Origin: Paenibacillus albus
Lineage (GTDB): Bacteria > Bacillota > Bacilli > Paenibacillales > Paenibacillaceae
Length of the DNA: 64,000 bases
Direction of reading: 5' to 3'
NCBI RefSeq assembly: GCF_003952225.1
Contig: NZ_CP034437.1
Coordinates: forward strand, 5,876,001 to 5,940,000
Shown: piece by piece, positions 26,406-35,368 of the stretch
Position numbering within the stretch: position 1 is the first letter of the stretch
Layout: every line of letters starts with the position of its first letter
Translations under genes and position numbers: made by a program
The notes under the pieces: generated by a model
What the model was told of the DNA's origin: nothing
The model's database searches: none
Seen by the model: the letters and a program-made list of their open reading frames with translations, nothing else

Positions 26406-26542
26406 ATGTAATATCTTAACATTCGATTAGCAATATTTTAAGGAACTGCGGGATTAAAAGACTCACCAAAAAAAGGAAACTCGTCGAAATTGTCGAATAC
26501 TTTTCGCTAGGTGAAGCGGTTACATAAGTTAGGGGGCTGCAC

Positions 26543-28354
26543 ATGCAATTCCGTAATAAAATGATTCTCTCCTTCTTCATCGTCATCAGCCTTACAGCCA
26601 TTATCATGGGCTACTCCTACTACCGCATCATGAGCCGCGAGCTTGAAGCCTCTACCCTGCAAGGCCTCGAGAAGATGACCGAGCAAACGGTCGATACGCT
26701 CAATCTCCATTTCAAGACGATCTCGAATACGGGCTACAGCTATTTCAGCGATACCTCGCTGCAGAAATTCCTCGACGGTCCCCCGAACTTCGACAATGAA
26801 CAATATTACCGCAATAAGCTCGCATCCCAGAAGGTGCAAAATCCGCTGATCTCCTTCATCGCGATTACCCGCATGGACGGAACGCAATTATCCAGCTATT
26901 ACTACTACAACTCGAGTGTCAAAGCGAAGCTGGATCAGGAGCAAGCGAAGCTGGACAAGAAGGCGCTTGAGATGGATGGTTTCCCTTTCTGGTCCGTCTC
27001 CTTTACGACGATCAGCACGACCGTAACCCCCGTTCAATCCGTCAGCTATATTCAGTTGCTGAAACGCATTACGATGAATGCGCAGCGCCCGATCGGCTAT
27101 ATCAAGATTGATATGGACCCCGGCGTGCTCGACAAAATATTGCTCGGCCTGCAAACCAATGACGGCAGCAAGTACTACATAGCGGACCACACCGGACACA
27201 TCATCTATACGCAAAATAAAGCGGAGATCGGCAAATCCATTGCAAAGAGTCCTCTGTTCACAGCTTATAAGCGAGCGCAGAAGTCGAATCAATATGTTAA
27301 TTTCCGATTTGAGAATCAGAGCAAAACGTTCATCGGCTATTATGAAAGACTGAACGTCGGCGACTGGATTGTCATCGGCAGCGTTCCACTGGGCCAAGTG
27401 CTTCAAAAGGTGGATACCTTCCGCAACACGCTCATCATCATCGCCATGATCAGCTTCCTCTCTGCCATGCTGCTTGCTTCGCTTATTGCCGCAGGCGTAA
27501 CCCGTCCGCTGAAAGAGCTGAACAAGAAGATGAAGCAGGTGGAAATGGGCGACCTCGGCGCTACGATTCAAGTGAAGGGCAACGACGAGCTTTCTACCAT
27601 TCAGCATAGTTTTAACAAAATGACCTCCGAGATCAGTACACTCATCTCTAAAGTCTACGAGACGGAGCTTCTCAAGAAGGAAGCCGAGATCAAGGCGCTG
27701 CAAACTCAGATTAATCCACATTTTCTCTACAACACTTTAAGCACCATCGACAGCATCTCCTCGATTGATGGAGACGAGCGAGTCTCGTATATTTGCATCG
27801 CGCTCGGGAGCATGCTCCGTTACAACCTGAACGGCGGCAGCCTCGCAACCGTGCAGGAAGAAGTCACGCATCTGGACCAGTATCTGTCCATCTATCAAAT
27901 CCGTTTCGCCAAGCTGTTCGCTTACCAGATTGATGTGGAGCCCGGCATCGAAGATTTGATTTTGCCGAAGTTTCTTATTCAGCCGCTGGTTGAGAATGCG
28001 ATCATTCATGGCCTGGAGCAGAAGGTCGGCTTCAAGTCGGTGCATGTCACGATTGGCAGTCTCGATGAAGCTCGGCTGAAAATAATCGTGGAGGATAACG
28101 GGGTAGGCATGGACTCCGCCATGATCGAGCTCTTCCACCGCAAGCTGAGCAATACTAGCGATATCGTGTCCAGACAGTCCTCCTCCCGTACCATGATTGG
28201 ACTTGCGAACGTATTCAGGCGCATTCAAATGTACTACGACAGCGATCCGCAGGTTGAAATAGACAGTCGGCCAGGCGTTGGCACACGGATTTATTTTGTG
28301 CTGCCGAAGCAGACTGCAGGAGGGGATGATGCGAATGAAGGTACTCATCGTTGA
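26543..28354 (+). CDS. Sensor histidine kinase, YesM class
   Basis: Membrane kinase of 603 aa, divergent from the CUT1/DgoD operon. ATG preceded by GGGGG about ten bases upstream. Order: TM1 about 7-24, extracytoplasmic sensor about 25-293 (Cache-like; KYYIADHTGHIIYTQNK near 215), TM2 about 294-318, HAMP about 319-371, His_kinase INPHFLYNTL with His393, HATPase with QPLVENAIIHG and EDNGVGMD. The 3' end overlaps the regulator gene by about 26 bases, indicating coupled translation. The likely signal is the sugar carried by the neighbouring transporter. Confidence 0.92.
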   Translation: MQFRNKMILSFFIVISLTAIIMGYSYYRIMSRELEASTLQGLEKMTEQTVDTLNLHFKTISNTGYSYFSDTSLQKFLDGPPNFDNEQYYRNKLASQKVQNPLISFIAITRMDGTQLSSYYYYNSSVKAKLDQEQAKLDKKALEMDGFPFWSVSFTTISTTVTPVQSVSYIQLLKRITMNAQRPIGYIKIDMDPGVLDKILLGLQTNDGSKYYIADHTGHIIYTQNKAEIGKSIAKSPLFTAYKRAQKSNQYVNFRFENQSKTFIGYYERLNVGDWIVIGSVPLGQVLQKVDTFRNTLIIIAMISFLSAMLLASLIAAGVTRPLKELNKKMKQVEMGDLGATIQVKGNDELSTIQHSFNKMTSEISTLISKVYETELLKKEAEIKALQTQINPHFLYNTLSTIDSISSIDGDERVSYICIALGSMLRYNLNGGSLATVQEEVTHLDQYLSIYQIRFAKLFAYQIDVEPGIEDLILPKFLIQPLVENAIIHGLEQKVGFKSVHVTIGSLDEARLKIIVEDNGVGMDSAMIELFHRKLSNTSDIVSRQSSSRTMIGLANVFRRIQMYYDSDPQVEIDSRPGVGTRIYFVLPKQTAGGDDANEGTHR

Positions 28355-30059
28355 AGACGAGCCGCTGCTGAGGGAAGGTCTCATACGCAAGATTGATTGG
28401 CAGACGCTCGGCCTTGAGCTTGCCGGAGAAGCCGGTGACGGGTTCGAAGCAATGTTCCAGCTCGTGAACTGCCTGCCGGATATCGTCCTTACCGATGTAA
28501 GAATGCCGGGTATGGACGGACTTCAATTCATTAACCAGGCACGGGTCAACTTCCCGAATGTGAAGTTCGTCATCATCAGCGGCTTTAATGAGTTCGAGTA
28601 TGTGCGCGAGGCGCTGCTCTATAATGTGAAGGATTACCTGCTGAAGCCCATCGACAAACAGAAACTCCATGTGCTGCTCGCGGGACTCGTAGAGGAGCTT
28701 CGGGAGGAGCGGCAGCAAGAGGCTGATCGTACCAAGCTGCATGAGCTGAACGAAATGATCCGCCAGAGCAATTTGCAGCCGCTGGACTTTCAGCTGACGC
28801 ATCTGATCTCGGAGCAGGATGCCCGCTGGGATGGCCTGCCGGTCGGCTTGGTGCGAAGCCGCTCCTTCGCAGGCGCATCGGTGCGCATTGTGTTTCGAAA
28901 TGAAACCTCGCGCTTCGGCGAGAATGACGAACCGCTCGCCCGCTTCGCGGTGCAGAACAGCATTGAGAATGCGCTCGCGGCGCTGCCGATTGAAGTCATC
29001 GCGTTCAAGCATGCCTATCACTCGGAAGAGATTGTCGTCTTCCTCGGCTCGCCAGCAGACATGCTCGACCTTGGACGCATTGGGGAGACGTTGACGCAGA
29101 CGGTCAGCTGGATTCGCCAACACCTCGGTCTCATCATCTCCATCGGCGTCGGCGGCGTGAAGGTCGAGCTCACGCAGCTGCGGCTCTCCTGTATGGAAGC
29201 ACGCAAGGCGCTGCAGAACCGGCTGCTGTTCGGGAACGGCAATGTTTATATGGACTCGGGCGGCGGGGCTGGCGGTGCGGGAACGAGAGATGGGAATGGC
29301 GATGCAGGTGCGAGAGGCGAGTATGGCGGAGGCGGTGCGAGAGCGAGAGACGGGAATCGCGGGAGTGGCGGTGCGGGAGCTAGAGACGGGAATGGCGGGA
29401 ATGGCGCGGCTGGATATCCGCTGCTGTTGAATCAAGCGGAGCGTGGGTTGACCGCCATGCTGGAGGAAGGGCACCACCGCGATTTTCTCGATTATGCGGC
29501 GCAGCTATTCCACTCCCTTGCGGAGTCTCAGGACGCGCGGTACGAACAGGTAGAATACCTCTATACCGAGATCATTCATATGCTTCGCAAGCATGCCGCC
29601 AAAACGGCCATCGACTTGCCGAACTGGAGTCTAGGCACGCCAATTGCGAGCCTCGAGAATCTCACGGACTGGCGCGAAATTATTGCGATCATCGAACAGC
29701 AGCTAGAGCGGCTAAGCAGGATGCTCGACCGCGGTGCTGAGCGATCCTGCGACGAAATTATCGAGAGCGTGCAGCACTATGTACAGCAGCATTACGATGA
29801 GGACTTATCGCTGCAATGGGTGAGCGACAACTACTATATTCACCCGAATTATTTCTCGAAGCGGTTCAAAAGCGTCGTCGGCATCAGCTTTAACGATTAT
29901 GTCACGCGCGCGCGCATTGACCGTTCGAAGGAGCTGCTCCGCACAACGACGCTGAAGATCGCGCGTATTTCTCAACTGGTCGGGTACGAGGACCAGAATT
30001 ACTTTTGCAATGTGTTCAAGAAGGTGACTGGCGTGAGTCCGTCAGCTTATCGGGTGTAG
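28329..30059 (+). CDS. Response regulator, YesN class, with Gly-rich linker
   Basis: Regulator of about 576 aa. Three ATGs (28326, 28329, 28335) follow AGGAGGGG; 28329 gives the best spacing. Receiver: VEDEPLL at 8-14, phosphoacceptor Asp56 in LTDVRMPGMDG, DYLLKPID for the Lys. The C-terminal AraC HTH covers about the last 100 residues (DLSLQWVSDNYYIHPNYFS; ARISQLVGYEDQNYFCNVFK). An unusual low-complexity block at residues about 310-361 is almost entirely Gly, Ala, Arg, Asp and Asn, built from imperfect repeats of GAGARDGNG. The paralogues at 5303 and 14035 have no such block. Probable target: the divergent transporter-DgoD operon. Confidence 0.92.
   Translation: MRMKVLIVEDEPLLREGLIRKIDWQTLGLELAGEAGDGFEAMFQLVNCLPDIVLTDVRMPGMDGLQFINQARVNFPNVKFVIISGFNEFEYVREALLYNVKDYLLKPIDKQKLHVLLAGLVEELREERQQEADRTKLHELNEMIRQSNLQPLDFQLTHLISEQDARWDGLPVGLVRSRSFAGASVRIVFRNETSRFGENDEPLARFAVQNSIENALAALPIEVIAFKHAYHSEEIVVFLGSPADMLDLGRIGETLTQTVSWIRQHLGLIISIGVGGVKVELTQLRLSCMEARKALQNRLLFGNGNVYMDSGGGAGGAGTRDGNGDAGARGEYGGGGARARDGNRGSGGAGARDGNGGNGAAGYPLLLNQAERGLTAMLEEGHHRDFLDYAAQLFHSLAESQDARYEQVEYLYTEIIHMLRKHAAKTAIDLPNWSLGTPIASLENLTDWREIIAIIEQQLERLSRMLDRGAERSCDEIIESVQHYVQQHYDEDLSLQWVSDNYYIHPNYFSKRFKSVVGISFNDYVTRARIDRSKELLRTTTLKIARISQLVGYEDQNYFCNVFKKVTGVSPSAYRV
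29257..29410 (+). repeat. Imperfect GC-rich repeats encoding the Gly-rich block
   Basis: Recurring words such as GCGAGAGACGGGAATGGCGG and close variants fill this stretch of the YesN gene and keep the frame open. Slippage-type expansion is the simplest explanation. Confidence 0.75.
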
Positions 30060-30060
30060 A

Positions 30061-30103
30061 AAAAAGCCTCGTACCTTCCGTGGGGGAAGGTACGAGGCTT
30101 TTA
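30061..30103. terminator. Terminator after YesN gene
   Basis: Perfect stem AAAAGCCTCGTACCTTCC/GGAAGGTACGAGGCTTTT with a five-base loop and T/A runs on both sides; it can act in both directions. Confidence 0.92.
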
Positions 30104-30112
30104 ATATGCTAA

Positions 30113-30190
30113 TGTAGGTCCCTGAGGGATTCTCTTTCGCGGTTTTAGCTGCTTTTCCACTCATGTAGATCCCTGGAGTACTCTCTTTTG
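30113..30190. repeat. Pair of diverged 26-bp direct repeats
   Basis: ATGTAGGTCCCTGAGGGATT continuing CTCTTT (30113-30138) and ATGTAGATCCCTGGAGTACT continuing CTCTTTT (30164-30190) are similar and separated by 25 bases. Nothing coding is supported here. The role is unknown. Confidence 0.5.
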
Positions 30191-30254
30191 AAGCGGAACT
30201 TCGCAATCTCGCATACTTCCAAGCATGTGTGGTACCCAGTACCACACTCTAGAA

Positions 30255-30995
30255 CTAATCCCGACTGCGCAGCTTCGCCAGCAGACGAAGAATTTCAATA
30301 TACAGCCACACAAGCGTCACCATGAGGCCGAATGCGCCGTACCACTCCATGTACTTCGGCGCGCCTCGGTCTGCTCCTTGCTCGATGAAATCGAAATCCA
30401 ACACAAGGTTCAGTGCTGCGATTACGACAATGACAAGTGAGATGCCGATGCCAAGCGGCGTGCTGTCGTGCAAATAAGGCACTGTCACGCCGAACATACC
30501 AAGAACCATGCTCACGAGGTAGACAAGCGCGATGCCGCCTGTTGCTGCGAAGATGCCGAGCTTGAAGTTCTCCGTCGCCCTAATCAACCGCGTCTTGTAT
30601 GCAACGAGGAGCGCGAAAAACACGCACATCGTAATAAGCGCGGCTTGCAGCGTAATGCCGTGGTACTTGGTCTCGTAGCCCGCTGACAATGCGCCGAGGA
30701 AGCAGCCTTCAAGCGCCGCATAGATCGGAACGAGGAACGGAGCTGTCGTTGGTTTGAAGCTAATTACGAGCGCAAGTATAAACCCGCCGAGAGCTCCTGC
30801 CACGACAAACGGCAGCACATTCCTGCCATCAAAATACATCGACCAAGTGGCGAACGCCGCGCCAAGGAGAATGGCCAATGTAATAAACGCTTTGTTGACC
30901 GTTCCATTAATGGTCATTCGGTTCGTGCTAGAGTAATTGTTTGTTTTCTCAAATGTTTTCTCATTCAACGTTGGATTCCCGCTGCGACCTATCAC
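30255..30995 (-). CDS. Bax inhibitor-1/YccA family membrane protein
   Basis: Integral membrane protein of 246 aa. A GTG at 30995 is chosen with GAGGTGA eight bases upstream; an earlier TTG touches the ribosome site. A short cytoplasmic N-terminus is followed by seven hydrophobic segments, the first near residues 36-52 (AFITLAILLGAAFATW). The sequence has the pattern of the Bax1-I-related bacterial group with the N-terminal SGNPTLNEKTF: FLVPIYAALEGCFLGALSAGYE and LNLVLDFDFIEQGADRGAPKYMEWYGAFGLMVTLVWLY. The late Asp-rich segment resembles the acidic pair that gates calcium leak in the YetJ branch (known for that relative). Single-gene unit. Confidence 0.85.
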   Translation of the reverse strand: MIGRSGNPTLNEKTFEKTNNYSSTNRMTINGTVNKAFITLAILLGAAFATWSMYFDGRNVLPFVVAGALGGFILALVISFKPTTAPFLVPIYAALEGCFLGALSAGYETKYHGITLQAALITMCVFFALLVAYKTRLIRATENFKLGIFAATGGIALVYLVSMVLGMFGVTVPYLHDSTPLGIGISLVIVVIAALNLVLDFDFIEQGADRGAPKYMEWYGAFGLMVTLVWLYIEILRLLAKLRSRD

Positions 30996-31114
30996 GATCA
31001 ATCACCTCTTCGTATAGTTATAAGCTTGTCACCATTATAGCACTGTCTTCTCTATTTCATTCCATAAAAAGAAGGACTGTGCTGCTCAGTGCCGTAACCG
31101 TTCCTCCCCAACTC

Positions 31115-31157
31115 AAAAAAAGCCCCGCCCGCTCCGTCATCCGAAGCAGGCGAGACT
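31115..31157 (-). terminator. Terminator after the epimerase gene
   Basis: On the minus strand GTCTCGCCTGCTTCG pairs with CGGAGCGGGCGGGGC (several G-T pairs) and is followed by seven T. Confidence 0.82.
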
Positions 31158-31178
31158 TAATCTTACCCTCGCAAACTA

Positions 31179-32021
31179 TTATTCCTCATCTGCCCACGAA
31201 CGTACCGGGTGCCAGTTCAGCAAGCGTCCCGCCAGCTCGTTGCTAACGAGCGCTTCTCGTCCCTCGAAGCGCTTCCGGAGTTCGCGCACCTCAGGGTAGA
31301 ACTCAGCAAGCAGCCGCTCCGTCTCCCAATCGCTAAGCGTGTCGCTGCTCGTAATGCCGAGCGACACATAGCCGAGTCCATCGGCAGTAAGCGCCGCAAT
31401 TGTCGCGGAAACAGCATCATCCACGTGGATATAGCTCCAAAGGATATTCTTGTAGCGAGATGGATCGGCGAAGGTTTGCCGATGCCACTTCAAATCCTCA
31501 TCCGTTGTGACCATGGAATAGCGCATCGCCACGACCTGCATGCCATTACGGCGATGGAACATCTCCGCTGTCTGCTCGTTCACGATCTTCGAGAGACCAT
31601 AACATTCCTGCGGGATCTGCGGGTGCGCTTCGTCAACTGGCAAGTAGTGCGGGTCGAACGGAGTCGGCGCCCAGCAGAATCCATAGGAAGACTCACTCGA
31701 GGCGATGACCGCCTTCTGGATACCGAGAATCGAAGCCGCCTCGAGCACGTTGTACGTGGAGTTCACATTGTTTGCAAAAATATGCTCATACGTATAGCCG
31801 GTCGGCGACGGGATCGCGCCCAGGTGGACGATCGCATCGGCACCGTGGATGCCGCTGATGACTTGCCCAAGATCGGATAAATTCACCGTTACCTGCTTGC
31901 AGCGCAGCTTGTCGCTCCGGCGGGTATCCAGCGCAATGACCTCGTATCCCTGCTGCTGCAGCTCTTGCGCGACTCGTACGCCAACTCTTCCGCTTGCTCC
32001 CGTTACTGCGATGGTTTTCAT
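31179..32021 (-). CDS. NAD-dependent epimerase/dehydratase family protein
   Basis: Extended SDR of 280 aa. ATG with GGGAGG eight bases upstream. Rossmann motif TGASGRVGVRVAQEL at residues 7-21, ADAIVHLGAIPSP near 60-72, ASSESSYGF near 105, and the catalytic YGLSK near 140. It is translated 18 bases after the ManD/RspA-type gene, so it probably acts on a sugar or sugar acid in the same pathway. Similar proteins include uronate dehydrogenases and nucleotide-sugar epimerases; the short length and the pairing with an acid-sugar dehydratase favour a uronate/aldose dehydrogenase-like role (inference). Confidence 0.85.
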   Translation of the reverse strand: MKTIAVTGASGRVGVRVAQELQQQGYEVIALDTRRSDKLRCKQVTVNLSDLGQVISGIHGADAIVHLGAIPSPTGYTYEHIFANNVNSTYNVLEAASILGIQKAVIASSESSYGFCWAPTPFDPHYLPVDEAHPQIPQECYGLSKIVNEQTAEMFHRRNGMQVVAMRYSMVTTDEDLKWHRQTFADPSRYKNILWSYIHVDDAVSATIAALTADGLGYVSLGITSSDTLSDWETERLLAEFYPEVRELRKRFEGREALVSNELAGRLLNWHPVRSWADEE

Positions 32022-32039
32022 GGCAATCGCCTCCCTTCC

Positions 32040-33263
32040 TTATGGACGAACGAGCGTCCCGTCCGCTTTTCGATCTGTTGGGTACGGGTAGTGGTACGCC
32101 TTGCGATTCCACTTCTCGTCAACCAGCAGCGCTGCCTTCTCCTCGTCGATGTCGATGCCAAGCCCCGGCTTCTCCGATAAGTACAAATAGCCGCCTTTGC
32201 GCTCGACATGCCCTGGGAACGCCTCGCATTCCGCAGCCTTGAAATGATTAATCTCTTGAATGCCGAAGTTCCAGACCGCACGGTCCAGATGAACGGCAGC
32301 CGCTTGGTTCACCGGATCGTTCTCTCCGCCCTCCTGCCATGCGGTGCGGACGCCGAAGTTCTCGCCGAGCGCGGCGATTTTGCGGCAAGCGCTGATGCCG
32401 CCTGCTTTGGAGACGCGCACGCGGATGAAATCAATGAGCCGCTCGACGATAAGATCCGTCCACTCGTGCGGATTAGCGAACAGTTCGCCGACCGCTTGCG
32501 GCGTCGTCGACTGCTGGCGCAGATGGCGATACCAGCCGATCTGCTCAGGAGGCAGCACATCCTCAAGGAAGAACAAGCTGTACGGCTCCAGCCGTTTCGC
32601 CAGCTGAACCGCGCCAATCGGCGTCAAATGCTCATGCACGTCATGCGTGAATTGCATATCGTTCCCGAACTTCACGCGCAGCTTCTCGAACATGTCCGGA
32701 ATGGCGTTCAAGTACGTCGTTTCATTAAACGTAGCGCCAGTAGACCAATGCGGGTTTGGCAAGTTCGCTTCGTTATCTTTCAGGAAGCCTCCGCCGCCGT
32801 ATGAGCCGAGCTGACAACGGATAACGGTGTAGCCCTCTTCCTTATACCGGTGCACCGCTTCCTCCAGCTCCACTTGATCGCGACCGTCCGCATGACCATA
32901 GCACGGTACGGCAGCACGGCATGCGCCGCCAAGCAGCTGATAGACCGGCAGGTTCGCTTCTTTGCCTTTAATATCCCACAGAGCCATATCAATGCCGCCG
33001 ATTGCGGTCTGGGTAATGGAGCCATGCCGCCAATAACCGCTCTGATGCAGCGTCTGCCAAATATCCTCGATCCGGCTTGGATCTCTGCCTATTAAGAGCG
33101 GAGCAAAGAGCTGCTCTACCACCTGTACGACCGCCTCCGGATTGAAAATATCGGTCGCCGACCCGATTCCGTAGAGACCGTCCTGGTCCGTCGTTACCTT
33201 CACAATTGTCCAGCTGCCGTCATGCCGTGTGCGAATACATTTTATACCTGTAATTTTGGCCAC
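32040..33263 (-). CDS. Mannonate dehydratase-like enolase-superfamily protein (ManD/RspA group)
   Basis: Enolase-superfamily acid-sugar dehydratase of 407 aa. GTG start with GGAGGT eight bases upstream. Features of the ManD/RspA group: the N-terminal capping domain (YGIGSATDIFNPEAV), SITQTAIGGIDMALWDIKGK, PCYGHADGRD, a loop region KDNEANLPNPHWSTGATF, DVHEHLTPIGA with the metal Asp and barrel His, FLEDVLPPEQIG with the Glu ligand, GELFANPHEW and the tail YPYPTDRKADGTLVRP. Members are either D-mannonate dehydratases or weakly active D-gluconate dehydratases (known for the group). The downstream epimerase forms an operon with it. Confidence 0.86.
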   Translation of the reverse strand: MAKITGIKCIRTRHDGSWTIVKVTTDQDGLYGIGSATDIFNPEAVVQVVEQLFAPLLIGRDPSRIEDIWQTLHQSGYWRHGSITQTAIGGIDMALWDIKGKEANLPVYQLLGGACRAAVPCYGHADGRDQVELEEAVHRYKEEGYTVIRCQLGSYGGGGFLKDNEANLPNPHWSTGATFNETTYLNAIPDMFEKLRVKFGNDMQFTHDVHEHLTPIGAVQLAKRLEPYSLFFLEDVLPPEQIGWYRHLRQQSTTPQAVGELFANPHEWTDLIVERLIDFIRVRVSKAGGISACRKIAALGENFGVRTAWQEGGENDPVNQAAAVHLDRAVWNFGIQEINHFKAAECEAFPGHVERKGGYLYLSEKPGLGIDIDEEKAALLVDEKWNRKAYHYPYPTDRKADGTLVRP

Positions 33264-33424
33264 GTTAAGCTACCTCCGAATCTTAGGGAAGATTGTAAGT
33301 GCATCTCGCTAGCAAAAAGAAGAATGATCCTTGCGATATCATGCCGTTGTTGAGTTCTGTTTTGACTTAGAGGTTCGTGACTATCAGGGTTGAGGGGTGA
33401 TGCTTCTGGGTGAATGCCAGCCGT

Positions 33425-33440
33425 ATAAAACCGCTTACAT
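33425..33440 (-). promoter_or_regulatory. Candidate cre site upstream of ManD-type gene
   Basis: Minus-strand ATGTAAGCGGTTTTAT matches WTGNAANCGNWNNCWW with one mismatch. It lies about 160 bases upstream of the gene; a near-identical word occurs before the GH2 gene. The rest of 33264-33694 holds no supported gene. Confidence 0.4.
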
Positions 33441-33694
33441 TTCTTGAGGGGGAATCTGTGTTGTCGTAGGAAAGTATCCTCCCCTATTGTAATCAATTCC
33501 AAAGCGAGTATAAAGAGGCCTGCCCGCATTTTAATAATCTTATTGGGCGACCTGCTGGTTGCTTCACTAATAAGCGGAAAACGGTTCCGAATCCATTGAA
33601 TTTTGTCTGATGTTCGGCCTAAAGTTTACCCATGCTGCCAAAAGGTTTAAAATGAGAGTGATCGAGATTAAACGAATAGCGAGGTACTTTAGCC

Positions 33695-34768
33695 ATGAAC
33701 CAAGATACGATGGAACTGATGAAGACATTGACCGATTTTCAAGCGGCATCCGGATTCGAGCGCGAGCTTAGAGGCTTTGTACGCGGAGAAATTGAGAAAT
33801 ATACGAGCGAGATTGTAACCGACAGACTTGGCAGTATTTTTGGCGTGATGCGGGGCGATGAGAGCGGTCCGGTCATTATGGCGGCAGGCCATCTGGACGA
33901 GGTCGGCTTCATGATTACGGGCATTACCGAGAACGGCATGCTTAAATTCCAAACGCTCGGTGGCTGGTTCAGCCAAGTGCTGCCTGCACAGCGCATTCAA
34001 GTGATGACCGATAACGGTCCAATCGTCGGCATTATCGGCACGACGCCGGTTCATCTGCTCGACGAATCCGCACGCGGCAAGCCGCTGGACGTGAAGGGCA
34101 TGTACATCGACATCGGCGCGGACAGCCGCAAGCATGCGGAAGAAGTCGGCGTGCGCATCGGCCAGCAAGCGGTGCCGTATTGCGAATTCACACCTTTGGC
34201 AAACCCGAAGAAGATTATGGCAAAAGCATGGGATAACCGCTACGGCGTCGGCCTTGCCATCGAGCTGCTGAAAGAGCTGAAGGGCAAGCAGCTGCCGAAC
34301 GTGCTCTACTCCGGCGCAACCGTGCAAGAAGAGCTCGGCCTTCGCGGCGCGAAGACGGCATCCTCGCTCATCAAGCCGGACCTGTTCTTCGCGATGGATG
34401 CGAGCGCGGCGAACGATATGAACGGCGACAAGTCGCAGTTCGGCCAACTTGGCAAAGGTGCGCTGCTGCGTATTTACGACCCAACGATGCTGACGCACCG
34501 CGGCTTGGTCGAGTATGTGAAGGATATGGCGGATACGCACAAAATCCCTTACCAATACTTCGTCTCGCAAGGCGGCACGGACGCCGGCGCGGTCCATACG
34601 CAAGGCATCGGCATCCCGTCGACCGTCATTGGCGTATGCGCAAGATACATTCACACGTCCGCATCTGTTCTCCACACGGACGACTACGATGCGGCGAAGG
34701 AGCTGCTCGTGAAGCTGGTTGCGAACTGTGACCGGACGACTTATCAGACGATTATTGACCGAGCTTAA
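33695..34768 (+). CDS. M42 family metallo-aminopeptidase (glutamyl aminopeptidase type)
   Basis: Cytoplasmic co-catalytic metallopeptidase of 357 aa that trims peptides as a large tetrahedral assembly (known for the family). ATG with GCGAGGT upstream. Visible metal and catalytic elements: AGHLDEVGF (His, Asp and Glu) near residue 69, KAWDNRYG near 180 with the bridging Asp, [11 protein letters not shown] near 212 with the catalytic Glu-Glu, MDASAAND, and [16 protein letters not shown] near the C-terminus with the last His ligand. It resembles YsdC/FrvX. Single-gene unit with a strong terminator; a weak promoter may lie near 33630-33655. Confidence 0.92.
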   Translation: MNQDTMELMKTLTDFQAASGFERELRGFVRGEIEKYTSEIVTDRLGSIFGVMRGDESGPVIMAAGHLDEVGFMITGITENGMLKFQTLGGWFSQVLPAQRIQVMTDNGPIVGIIGTTPVHLLDESARGKPLDVKGMYIDIGADSRKHAEEVGVRIGQQAVPYCEFTPLANPKKIMAKAWDNRYGVGLAIELLKELKGKQLPNVLYSGATVQEELGLRGAKTASSLIKPDLFFAMDASAANDMNGDKSQFGQLGKGALLRIYDPTMLTHRGLVEYVKDMADTHKIPYQYFVSQGGTDAGAVHTQGIGIPSTVIGVCARYIHTSASVLHTDDYDAAKELLVKLVANCDRTTYQTIIDRA

Positions 34769-34773
34769 AGAGG

Positions 34774-34808
34774 AAGTCGCCACTAGTTGTTAGTGGCGGC
34801 TTTTTTTT
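34774..34808 (+). terminator. Terminator after M42 peptidase gene
   Basis: GTCGCCACTA, short loop, TAGTGGCGGC and eight T. Confidence 0.92.
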
Positions 34809-34896
34809 GTATGAGGTGGAGGCTAGTCAGTGCGCGGGCTGTGGCTGTGGGCGGGGCTCCGCGAGGGGCTCCAGTGCGGCGCGAGAGACCGAGTGC

Positions 34897-35076
34897 GGCG
34901 GGCAGATCGGTAATGACGGGTAGTTCGACAATGGCGGGTAGACCGACTTCGGCGGGTAGACCGACTTCGGCGGGTAGACCGACTTCGGCGGGTAGACCGA
35001 CTTCGGCGGGTAGACCGACTTCGGCGGGTAGACCGACATCGGCGAGTAGACCGACTACGGCGGCTAGACCGGGCAG
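34897..35076. repeat. Tandem array of 18-bp repeats
   Basis: Five identical head-to-tail copies of GGCGGGTAGACCGACTTC (34933-35022), two near-identical copies (35023-35058) and degenerate copies on both sides, about ten in all. There are no spacers, so it is not CRISPR. The unit is a multiple of three, so frames stay open (plus-strand AGRPTS repeats), but no convincing start or family supports a gene. Confidence 0.88.
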
Positions 35077-35126
35077 AAGTAAAAGTCTCCTCGAATTGTT
35101 CGCCTACCGCGCTCCCTCCTAACTCC

Positions 35127-35310
35127 TTACGAACTCAGGAAGCACTATTGGCTCGTTTTCGCCGGATTTGAAATTCTAACGAACCCCTGTAACGCTAATA
35201 GGCCCAAAACACGTGCTTCGCACTTGTTTTGGGCCTATTAGCGACGCTGGGATTCGTTAGCATTTAGCAACGTGCGATTTAGGTCGAATAACGCTCCTGT
35301 GGTTCATTAG
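35127..35310. repeat. Self-complementary intergenic element, copy 1
   Basis: About 184 bases with imperfect terminal inverted repeats (TTACGAACTCAGGAAGCACT and, at the far end, ACGCTCCTGTGGTTCATTAG). An internal hairpin at 35178-35261 contains a perfect 15-bp stem, AATAGGCCCAAAACA with TGTTTTGGGCCTATT. No gene is visible. Confidence 0.75.
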
Positions 35311-35368
35311 CGCACAATACTGAACGGCGGCAGCTCCCGGGTTTACCAAGCTGCGACGCCCACCCATC

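Noticed and set aside
28215-29477. Long minus-strand open frame (420 aa) over the YesN gene
   Set aside because: It lies antisense to a clear response regulator, has no family similarity or ribosome site, and contains Ser/Arg/Pro-rich shadow repeats of the Gly-rich block.
30042-30245. Small minus-strand open frame over the direct repeats after the YesN gene
   Set aside because: It runs through a strong terminator hairpin, and its repeated peptide reflects the DNA repeats only.
33570-33590. cre site GGAAAACGGTTCCG upstream of the M42 gene
   Set aside because: Two mismatches at the conserved outer positions, and the gene is not an obvious CcpA target.
33689-34783. Minus-strand open frame (364 aa) opposite the M42 peptidase
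   Set aside because: Shadow of a confidently assigned gene; no start site or domain.
34897-35076. CRISPR array
   Set aside because: Repeats are directly adjacent with no spacers, and no cas genes are present.
34787-35122. Open frame across the 18-bp tandem repeats (AGRPTS repeats) as a gene
   Set aside because: It starts right at the M42 terminator T run, has no proper ribosome site and stays open only because the repeat unit is a multiple of three; the opposite strand is open as well.
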